Assembly (NCBI GenBank): GCA_021784715.1
Contig: JAJYHP010000007.1
Location: forward strand, 1 to 8,112
Length of the DNA: 8,112 nucleotides
Direction: 5' to 3'
Source: a bacterium
GTDB taxonomy: Bacteria > Eremiobacterota > Eremiobacteria > Baltobacterales > Baltobacteraceae
A model generated the notes under the pieces. That model saw nothing but the letters and a program-made list of their open reading frames with translations, had not been told where the DNA came from and ran no database searches. The translations under genes and the position numbers were made by a program. Below, piece after piece: positions 1 through 6,715 of the stretch. Every line of letters starts with the position of its first letter. Position 1 is the first letter of the stretch.

Positions 1-1448
1 TGTTGGTCGACGACCCCGTCGCGCTCGTCCTTCGACATCGCGCTTCCGCCCATGACGTGCGCGCTCGCAACCCGCGTGCGCAGCACCTCCATCGGCAATG
101 CGGCGATCGCGACGCGCGCTTCGGCCCACGAATGGTAGGGCACCGCCGATTCATGCAGCGGCAACGCCGTGCGCGCTCCGGCGGCAAATTGAATCTCCGC
201 CATCGTTAATAACGCGCGACGCATGCCATCCCACACGAAGCTCGAGATCGGATAATCGAGGATCGGCGTTCCGTCGCCGTGCAAGCCGACGGTTCCACCG
301 ACGCTCTCTTCGTTAAAACCGTCGCGCATCAGCGCGATGATCGCTTGGAGGTGGTTGAAGTTGCGCATCTGTGACGCGGCGAATTCACCGAGGCCGGTAA
401 AGGTGGACGAGGTGAGGACCGGGTGGAGCGGCGGCACTTCGAGTTTGTAACCGATCGGCCCGTCGATCGCCTGAGTTTTGAGAAAATGATCGCTGTAAAT
501 TGATTGCGGAGCCCCCGATGATGCGACGACCTCTTCGGGCATCGTCGCCGCCGAAATAACGGTGGGATGCAAAAACGTTCGCACGCCGATCCGCCGGTGG
601 GGATCGGGAACCGAGCTGCGCATCAGCAATGCAGGCGTGTTGATCGCGCCGCCGGCGGCAACGAAGGCTCGCGCACGGACGCGGAGCGTATACGGCCCGG
701 GACGCAGCCCCGCGGAGTCGAGCGCGCTGCACTCGAGTTCGGCGACCGCACCGCTTTTTTGCACGAAGCGCTCCGCACGAACGCGACTCACCAACTGCGC
801 ACCGTGGGCGAGCGCCGCCGGAATCGTCGTCACCAGCATCGACTGCTTGGCGTTCGTCGGGCAACCGACGCCGCAATACCCGAGGTTGTAACAGCCGCGC
901 ACGTTGCGGGGAATGACCGCCGTGGGAATACCGAGGCGCGCGGCGCCGCGGCGAAGCACATCGTTATTATCGTTGGGCTCGCGTTCCCAGCGATGGATGC
1001 CCAAGCGCCGCTCCATCATCGCAAACCACGGCGCGAGCGCCGCGGGCGTAAACGTATCCAGCCCGAAACGTTCGCGCCAATACGCCAACGTCGCCGGCGG
1101 CGTACGAAAACTCGAGGTCCAGTTGACGGTCGTCGAGCCACCGACCGAACGCCCCTGAAGGATGATGATCCCTTCATCTTTGGTGCGGCGCCCCGCCGAT
1201 TCTTGATAGAGATTCGGATAGGCCTCGCGTTCGAGCATATGAAAATCGCTCGACGTCTTAAGCGGCCCTTCTTCTAACATCACCACGCGCAAACCCGAGC
1301 GCGCGAGGATCTCCGCCGCGGTTCCCCCACCCGCTCCGGTCCCCACGATGGCGACGTCGCATTCGATGGTTGCGTCGCGTTGCAACGTCGACGCATCGAG
1401 CATCTTCCAGTGACGCGCTTGGGGTGCGGCGTAGGGATTGGGATTCAC
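1..1448 (-). CDS. GMC-family FAD oxidoreductase (dehydrogenase large subunit), C-terminus cut by window edge
   Basis: I translated this frame by hand from a GTG at 1448 to the left edge without meeting a stop: 482 codons visible. The N-terminal Rossmann motif G36-T-G-A-G-G-G and acidic E59 bind FAD. A GG-S-T-T-V-N-W segment matches the second GMC signature region. A cysteine cluster C186-x5-C192-x3-C196, followed by P-T-N-A-K-Q-S, resembles the C-x-G-C-x-x-G-A/D-K-Q-S motif of gluconate-dehydrogenase-like and long-chain-alcohol-oxidase-like GMC enzymes. H464 in H-V-M-G-G-S-A-M is the conserved catalytic His region of the C-terminal domain. About 35-45 residues probably lie outside the window. 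The GTG start overlaps the TGA of the upstream small-subunit gene (GTGA, 1445-1448), which indicates translational coupling. There is no signal peptide, so export probably depends on the partner. The substrate (sugar, alcohol or sterol) cannot be told from sequence. Confidence 0.9.
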   Translation of the reverse strand, partial: MNPNPYAAPQARHWKMLDASTLQRDATIECDVAIVGTGAGGGTAAEILARSGLRVVMLEEGPLKTSSDFHMLEREAYPNLYQESAGRRTKDEGIIILQGRSVGGSTTVNWTSSFRTPPATLAYWRERFGLDTFTPAALAPWFAMMERRLGIHRWEREPNDNNDVLRRGAARLGIPTAVIPRNVRGCYNLGYCGVGCPTNAKQSMLVTTIPAALAHGAQLVSRVRAERFVQKSGAVAELECSALDSAGLRPGPYTLRVRARAFVAAGGAINTPALLMRSSVPDPHRRIGVRTFLHPTVISAATMPEEVVASSGAPQSIYSDHFLKTQAIDGPIGYKLEVPPLHPVLTSSTFTGLGEFAASQMRNFNHLQAIIALMRDGFNEESVGGTVGLHGDGTPILDYPISSFVWDGMRRALLTMAEIQFAAGARTALPLHESAVPYHSWAEARVAIAALPMEVLRTRVASAHVMGGSAMSKDERDGVVDQ

Positions 1449-1975
1449 GAGAGCCTCGGCGGTCCCGGATAGCCGATCGCCTGCCACGCGCGATCCTGAC
1501 CGTACCAGCCCGCCATGGTGAGTTGATGCAGCACGTCGTATCCTCCGCGCAATAACTCGATTGGGCTAAAGCGCCAGCGGTTAAGAAACGCGGTAACCGT
1601 TGCCGGGGAGGCATCGCTCCACGAACTCCAAATTCCGGTTGCGAGCGGCTTGATGAACGGATTATCGAGCATGCCCAGCAACTTTTGAATCTGCGCGACG
1701 TCGACCGGCGGCAAGCCCGAGAGCGCTGTATCGAAACCGCGCACCGCCGCGACGAGTGCGTCGTGCGTCGGAGCGCCATTCGCGGTGGGTAGCGCGCCGG
1801 CGAGAAAGGCGGGTGCGAGTGCGGCGACCGTTCCGCGTTCGCCTGCGTCGAGCACTTTATAGGCTGCGGCGTCATCGTGGAACGTCGAGCCGTTGGAATG
1901 GGCGCAGCCCGCGAGCGCCAAAACGAGCCCACCGGCGAAACCGGTTTTGAGCAAGCGCCCCCGCGTCAACGGCAT
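1445..1975 (-). CDS. Lipoprotein resembling gluconate 2-dehydrogenase subunit 3 (small subunit of the GMC enzyme)
   Basis: This 176-residue protein begins with a short basic stretch (T-R-G-R-L-L-K), a hydrophobic core, and a lipobox L21-A-G-C24, so it is probably exported and lipid-anchored at C24. The C-terminal part has an N-R-W-R-F-S-P-I-E-L-L-R-x-G-Y-D-x-L segment and W157-Y-G-Q-D-R-A-W-Q-A-I-G-Y-P-G-P-P. These match the pattern of gluconate 2-dehydrogenase subunit 3 and related small proteins that precede GMC oxidoreductases. In fructose and gluconate dehydrogenases the small subunit has the Tat signal and carries the folded flavoprotein subunit out. The same division of labour is inferred here, because the GMC gene directly downstream (4-nt overlap) has no signal. 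The Tat-like motif has only one of the two usual adjacent arginines. Upstream, the sdaA stop is 19 nt away, with a purine-rich GGGGAAG at 1994-1988 as a rather distant ribosome binding site. Confidence 0.75.
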   Translation of the reverse strand: MPLTRGRLLKTGFAGGLVLALAGCAHSNGSTFHDDAAAYKVLDAGERGTVAALAPAFLAGALPTANGAPTHDALVAAVRGFDTALSGLPPVDVAQIQKLLGMLDNPFIKPLATGIWSSWSDASPATVTAFLNRWRFSPIELLRGGYDVLHQLTMAGWYGQDRAWQAIGYPGPPRLS

Positions 1976-1994
1976 AATGCGACGACGCTTCCCC

Positions 1995-3368
<1,374 letters not shown>

Positions 3369-3371
3369 TTA

Positions 3372-3406
3372 TGGTACCGCTCGATTCGAGCAAATGCCTG
3401 GTACCA
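3372..3406 (-). promoter_or_regulatory. Compound hairpin in the PAS-sdaA intergenic gap
   Basis: In the minus-strand transcript, TGGTACC (3406-3400) pairs with GGTACCA (3378-3372) over 7 bp. Inside it a second perfect stem, GCTCG (3391-3387) with CGAGC (3383-3379), has the three-base loop AAT and stacks directly on the 3' arm of the outer stem. Eight unpaired bases remain on the 5' side. The structure ends 3 nt before the sdaA ATG and no T-run follows it, so it is more likely a translation-control or RNA-processing element than a terminator. Complementarity is read directly; the role is inferred. Confidence 0.45.
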
Positions 3407-3417
3407 AAGACGCCCCT

Positions 3418-4482
3418 TTACGGTGGCGATTGAAAGACGACTATGGCGTCGACGACGCCGTTATGGTCGCGAAGGGGAACCACGGCAACGTCGGATTCCG
3501 AGCGTTGCTCGCTGGCAGAGGAGAGCGTGCGCTCGACGTGCTCCTGCGCTGCGAGCGACGGAGCCCGCTCGGCAGCGCGATTGCGAAAGATGGAGTTCGC
3601 TTCTCGCGCCTCGACGGCGAAAATTTCGACGGGGATGGGCAGCACGTCGATCGCCCGCGTTACCAGCCCTCGATCCCGGGTGGTGCGCCGCCGATCCGTG
3701 ATATCGCGCGCGACCGCAAGCCAGTGTTCGTTCAATTCGCTCGCGCGAATGGGGTGAACGCCAAGTTCGACCCAGAAGGAGCTACCATCGCGTCGCCGGA
3801 GGCGAACCTCTTTTTCGACCGACTGAGAGGATTCGAGCAACTCGTCGATCGTCGCGAGCACGCGCGGATCGTTATCGCGAGCGATCAGGCGCCCACCCGA
3901 GATGCCGATCAGTTCGTCCGCTTCGTATCCGAGAACGCTCCGCAACGCGCCGTTGGCATAGATAAGGCGCGGCCCGCCCTGCGATGGCGCGCGCGCATCG
4001 AAGAGCGCGACGTAGTCGGCGGATTCCTCGATGGCGCGGTAGAGCACGTCGCGCTCGGCGACGGCGCGACGACGCTCCGAGATATCGCGCAGCACGGCGA
4101 CGTAATGGGTGACGCCGTCGCCGGAGTAGCGTAACGGCGACCAGCGAATCTCCATCCAACAGGAACGCCCCTTCGCCCCGAGCTCCACCTCGAAACGCAC
4201 CGATGCCCCCGCCCGCACCTTCGGAAAGAGCGCCTCGTAGAGCGCGCGATTATGCGGCTGGATCTGGAAAAATGGATTGCTTGGTTGGGAGAGCTCTTCA
4301 AGCGAGTACCCGCTCAACCGTTGGACCGCTTCGTTGGCGTACGCGATGCGCACCGGAACCGCCGGATCCTCGGTAAATTCCATGATCGCGATCCCGTCGT
4401 TTGCCTGATCGATCGCGAATTCAAGCAGAGCCGCCCGGTCGGGCAAATCGCGACGATCCTCAGGTACCAAGCGACTCGTCAT
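3418..4482 (-). CDS. PAS-domain sensory protein without a recognisable output domain
   Basis: This 354-residue soluble protein contains two clear PAS/PAC repeats, at about residues 20-139 (Y-A-N-E-A-V-Q-R-L-S-G-Y-S-L-E-E-L, then V-A-V-L-R-D-I-S-E-R-R-R) and 147-266 (Y-A-N-G-A-L-R-S-V-L-G-Y-E-A-D-E-L-I-G, then V-A-R-D-I-T-D-R-R-R). A third, degenerate PAS-like segment covers about 272-352 (A-I-D-V-L-P-I-P-V-E-I-F to D-A-I-V-V-F). There is no histidine kinase, GGDEF/EAL, HTH or methyl-accepting domain, and no membrane segment. The LOV-type photoactive cysteine motif is absent from both repeats, so the ligand or cofactor is unknown. The start at 4482 is preceded by purine-rich GAGAGAAG. The gene lies 96 nt downstream of the selenocysteine tRNA on the same strand and 49 nt upstream of sdaA, so co-transcription with either is possible. 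It probably passes a signal by protein-protein contact, which is inference. Confidence 0.88.
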   Translation of the reverse strand: MTSRLVPEDRRDLPDRAALLEFAIDQANDGIAIMEFTEDPAVPVRIAYANEAVQRLSGYSLEELSQPSNPFFQIQPHNRALYEALFPKVRAGASVRFEVELGAKGRSCWMEIRWSPLRYSGDGVTHYVAVLRDISERRRAVAERDVLYRAIEESADYVALFDARAPSQGGPRLIYANGALRSVLGYEADELIGISGGRLIARDNDPRVLATIDELLESSQSVEKEVRLRRRDGSSFWVELGVHPIRASELNEHWLAVARDITDRRRTTRDRGLVTRAIDVLPIPVEIFAVEAREANSIFRNRAAERAPSLAAQEHVERTLSSASEQRSESDVAVVPLRDHNGVVDAIVVFQSPP

Positions 4483-4578
4483 CTTCTCTCGTCCTATCGG
4501 TCGCGCGCGTCCGGCAATTCAATGGCGAAGCCAATGGTGAAGGAGCGATCGTCGGCGCGGCGCGAGGGATACGCTGTA

Positions 4579-4672
4579 TGGCGGGAGGGTGTAGGAATCG
4601 AACCTACCAGCCGGCGTGAACCGGCCTCAGCGGTTTTGAAGACCGTGCGAGCCACCAGACCCGTACTCTCCC
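4579..4672 (-). tRNA. selC: tRNA-Sec (anticodon TCA), CCA encoded
   Basis: The minus strand folds into a typical bacterial selenocysteine tRNA of 94 nt including CCA. The acceptor stem is 8 bp, GGGAGAGT (4672-4665) with ACCCTCCC (4590-4583), with a single A-C mismatch at pair 6. The T arm is 5 bp, GTAGG-TTCGATT-CCTAC, giving the 8+5 arrangement of bacterial tRNA-Sec. The D arm is a 6-bp stem CGGGTC/GGCTCG around a 4-base loop TGGT, another hallmark. The anticodon loop is CTTCAAA with TCA, reading UGA. Its stem is four firm pairs, followed by an A-C opposition. The long variable arm pairs GGCCGG with CCGGCT (one G-U). Discriminator G (4582) is followed by encoded CCA (4581-4579). It serves SelA/SelB-dependent insertion of selenocysteine. 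None of selA, selB or selD is in the window. Confidence 0.96.
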
Positions 4673-4873
4673 ACGTGCGCTCGTGCACGGATTCGCGAAC
4701 AGGGCGTCGATGCCCGCCCCGACGTTCGCCTGAGGGGCACCAATGGCGTGCGCGTAGCGATCTTCGGACGAGTTTGCCGCCAGGCCACCGTCGCAATGCC
4801 AGTCGCACACGGCATGAACTAAATTTCGTCGGACGGCGAAATCTCGAAACGGCAACGGTACGCCCAAGCAGCG

Positions 4874-5110
4874 ATGCCTTATCCTTTGATGCTTCTGATG
4901 GAAGCAAACCGCAAAAAGTCCGTCGCGATCTCTCCCAGCCCGGCTATGGAAGAGAGCGCCATAATGGATCCACAACATGCGATGAAGAAGCTCTCGATTC
5001 TCGGGCTCGCAAAAGCGCGTCATCGAAGAATCATCGCGTTGTTAGGGGATCCTTCACCCATAGGGTTCGAGCGTAGGAGCGAGCAGGCTCCAGATCCACA
5101 CGCCGCGTAA
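4874..5110 (+). CDS. Possible small protein upstream of the secreted-protein gene (doubtful)
   Basis: An open frame of 78 codons runs from ATG 4874 to TAA 5108-5110. An in-frame ATG at 4964, preceded by the purine run GGAAGAGAG, would give a 48-residue basic product. The stop lies directly against the GGGAGG ribosome binding site of the next gene, an arrangement typical of coupled genes. Against it, the first ATG has no ribosome binding site, no domain or signal is recognisable, and the C-terminal half (F-E-R-R-S-E-Q-A-P-D-P-H-A-A) looks like translated non-coding sequence. It could equally be a leader or the remnant of a decayed gene. Confidence 0.2.
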   Translation: MPYPLMLLMEANRKKSVAISPSPAMEESAIMDPQHAMKKLSILGLAKARHRRIIALLGDPSPIGFERRSEQAPDPHAA

Positions 5111-5116
5111 GGGAGG
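5111..5116 (+). promoter_or_regulatory. Ribosome binding site of the secreted-protein gene
   Basis: GGGAGG lies 4 nt before the ATG at 5121. It fixes that start and shows that the plus strand is the coding strand here. Confidence 0.75.
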
Positions 5117-5120
5117 TTTC

Positions 5121-5978
5121 ATGCGCATACTTCTTGCTTCTCTCGCATTACTCATGGTAGCTGCCATGCCATTGGCGGCGCGCGCCACTTCTTCACCCGT
5201 CGCCCATGGATATATTCGTAAGGTAGGTAGCGGAACCATAACCTATGGGCAGCCGGCACAAATTGCCGATATTCGCTCCGTCCTCACGCATATATGCACC
5301 GGAGGCAAACATCTCGCGGGGCTAGGACCGGCAGTCGCCGATGAACTCATCCAGGTCGAAAATTACGCGATCGCGGAGGGATCGTGCGGGAACCCCGAGT
5401 TGCACGTCATTCTCCACCGAACGAACTGGCATTGGAGCCGGCTTCAAATGACGTGCCCCGTAAAAGCCGATGGTACTCCCAACTACAATTGTCTGATGGC
5501 CGATAATTGCAGTATTGGAGGCGGCGTGACTGCAGACTACGGTCCGGACGGCCTCTATCATACCCTCGTCGCTGGATGCCGCATCCCGAAATCGATCGTG
5601 AATCGCATCATCGCGGTACGATCGAGCCTTCCCTATATGAAGGCGATGGATAAGCGCGCCCTTGCGGTCGATCGTGACTGCGCGCGCAATTCGCAGAGCC
5701 ACTTTTCTTGCCCAAACCGCAAAATGACCGCATCGGAGCGTCGCGGCAGCGCCAATGCACGGTACATATTAATGATGACGATCGCAACGAATGCCGGCGA
5801 TTTCAAGAATGCTTTACGTTTCGCAAAAGACGTCGTCTCTACCGAGGCTCCCGGAATGCACTCCTGGGATTCGCAAGTTCCCGAACTTCAACGCATTAAC
5901 GCTCTGCTCGCAGAAAGAAAAATCACCCGCTCGCAGGCCATCGCAATGTTTAAACATTTCGAACAGACCGGGCATTGA
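5121..5978 (+). CDS. Secreted protein of unknown family, eight cysteines in the mature part
   Basis: I do not recognise this 285-residue protein. It has a classic Sec signal peptide: M-R, a hydrophobic core at 3-18, and cleavage predicted after A20-R-A22. The mature part has eight cysteines (59, 89, 112, 124, 130, 153, 187, 197), an even number that would allow four disulfides. They are confined to the first two thirds. The last third (about 205-280) is cysteine-free and probably helical (A-R-Y-I-L-M-M-T-I-A-T-N-A-G-D-F-K-N-A-L-R-F-A-K-D-V), reminiscent of a single TPR-like helical pair. There is no second membrane segment, so it should be periplasmic or extracellular. It is the only convincing plus-strand gene and is visibly AT-richer than its neighbours: two 60-base rows (from 5461 and 5761) count to 43% and 42% GC. 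This suggests acquisition or relaxed composition. Confidence 0.85.
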   Translation: MRILLASLALLMVAAMPLAARATSSPVAHGYIRKVGSGTITYGQPAQIADIRSVLTHICTGGKHLAGLGPAVADELIQVENYAIAEGSCGNPELHVILHRTNWHWSRLQMTCPVKADGTPNYNCLMADNCSIGGGVTADYGPDGLYHTLVAGCRIPKSIVNRIIAVRSSLPYMKAMDKRALAVDRDCARNSQSHFSCPNRKMTASERRGSANARYILMMTIATNAGDFKNALRFAKDVVSTEAPGMHSWDSQVPELQRINALLAERKITRSQAIAMFKHFEQTGH

Positions 5979-6124
5979 GGCTCGTTTCCTAAGGTTTGCC
6001 GCCTCAGAAGTTCCCGATTGGGGCCGGGGGGCGCGCTGCAGCTACACGACCCGAGCGCTGCCTCCGGGGGTTAACGGGAGCACTGGGAACGCGCTCGCTG
6101 AGCTTGGAATCCCTTTGATACATA
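5979..6124. other. Convergent intergenic region with overlapping inverted repeats
   Basis: This gap separates two genes that face each other. TGAGGC (5976-5981, including the stop codon) pairs with GCCTCA (6001-6006). CGAGCGC (6052-6058) pairs with GCGCTCG (6091-6097), and GTTCCC (6010-6015) pairs with GGGAAC (6085-6090). The last two pairings interleave. Any of them could slow transcription from either side, but none has the T-run of an intrinsic terminator. No gene is seen. Confidence 0.4.
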
Positions 6125-6676
6125 TCACTCGTCGACGCGGATCCCTTCGACATCGAGAACGATCTCGACACGACGCCCGACGACGACCCCGCCGTTCGCG
6201 AGCGCACCGTTCCAATCGACGCCGAAATCGTAGCGGTCGATGCTCGTCGTGCCGGTAAAACCGGCACGGTCCTTCGGGCCTTTATCGACCCCGCCTTCCC
6301 ACCACGGCGTCTGCCAGGTTCCCAAATACCGAACGGCGAGAAGTACCGGGCGCGTCACTTCGCGGATGGTAAGATTCCCGGTGACTTCATAATCGCTCGG
6401 GCCGATTTTCGCAACCGCCGTCGATGTAAATCGAATGCTCGGGTACGCTTCGCAATGCAAAAAATCCGCGCTACGCAAATGGTCGTCGCGCGTCGGCTCG
6501 CCGGTCCAGCAGGCTCGCGCGTCGATTCTCGCCTCAACGGAGAGCTTCTCCGGGCACTGCGGATCGAAATCGATCTCGCCTTCGACGTTTTTGAACGAGC
6601 CGCGCACCCAGGTCACCATCATATGCCGGGCGCGGAACTCCGCCGCGCTGTGTCCGGGTTCGAATATCCACTTCAT
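6125..6676 (-). CDS. YceI-family protein (lipocalin-like fold), cytoplasmic form
   Basis: The 183 residues span the whole YceI domain. It starts W-I-F-E-P-G-H-S-A-A-E-F-R-A-R-H-M-M-V-T, then F-K-N-V-E-G-E-I-D-F-D, the signature R-D-D-H-L-R-S-A-D-F-L with Y-P-S-I-R-F-T-S-T, then V-T-G-N-L-T-I-R-E-V-T-R-P-V, and ends with D-R-Y-D-F-G-V-D-W-N. Family members have an eight-stranded barrel that binds isoprenoid or amphiphilic ligands in known structures; the physiological ligand is mostly unknown. Unlike E. coli YceI, there is no signal peptide: the protein begins directly with the first strand, so it should act in the cytoplasm. The start at 6676 is supported by a strong AAGGAG site. The regulator gene ends 39 nt upstream on the same strand, so the two are probably co-transcribed. 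Confidence 0.95.
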   Translation of the reverse strand: MKWIFEPGHSAAEFRARHMMVTWVRGSFKNVEGEIDFDPQCPEKLSVEARIDARACWTGEPTRDDHLRSADFLHCEAYPSIRFTSTAVAKIGPSDYEVTGNLTIREVTRPVLLAVRYLGTWQTPWWEGGVDKGPKDRAGFTGTTSIDRYDFGVDWNGALANGGVVVGRRVEIVLDVEGIRVDE

Positions 6677-6681
6677 ACCTT

Positions 6682-6687
6682 CTCCTT
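6682..6687 (-). promoter_or_regulatory. Ribosome binding site of the YceI gene
   Basis: On the minus strand AAGGAG stands 5 nt before the ATG at 6676. It is the best Shine-Dalgarno in the right-hand cluster and suggests this gene is translated independently of the regulator upstream. Confidence 0.75.
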
Positions 6688-6715
6688 TTATCGCACGACG
6701 TATGGTCGAAGCCTT

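Larger units (their letters stand above)
4673..5120. other. Divergent intergenic region between selC and the secreted-protein gene
   Basis: These 448 bases contain no convincing gene. The part next to selC is GC-rich like the left half of the window; from about 4815 rightwards the sequence becomes AT-richer, as in the following gene. Two small inverted repeats are visible: ATTTCG (4823-4828) with CGAAAT (4837-4842), and GGAGC (5076-5080) with GCTCC (5087-5091). Neither is followed by a T-run. A poor -35-like TTGTTA (5039-5044) lies upstream of TAGGGT (5061-5066); this is too weak to call a promoter. The region must still hold promoters for selC (leftward) and for the gene at 5121 (rightward). 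Confidence 0.5.

Noticed and set aside
567..1277. A 236-codon plus-strand frame
   Set aside because: It is antisense to the GMC oxidoreductase, whose FAD motif, cysteine cluster and C-terminal His all fall in one uninterrupted minus-strand frame.
1258..1932. A 224-codon minus-strand frame across the start of the GMC gene
   Set aside because: It is an alternative frame of the small subunit and GMC start. Its product is compositionally biased, while the overlapping frames carry recognisable motifs.
3400..4467. GGTACCAA at both ends of the PAS gene as possible insertion repeats
   Set aside because: Eight bases shared once are expected by chance, and the right copy lies within the coding sequence with no sign of insertion.
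4252..5076. A 274-codon plus-strand frame crossing the tRNA
   Set aside because: It runs through selC and part of the PAS gene and has no motif; it is a chance opening.
5976..6006. TGAGGC/GCCTCA as an intrinsic terminator for the secreted-protein gene
   Set aside because: The stem has only 6 bp, the loop is 19 nt, and no T-run follows.
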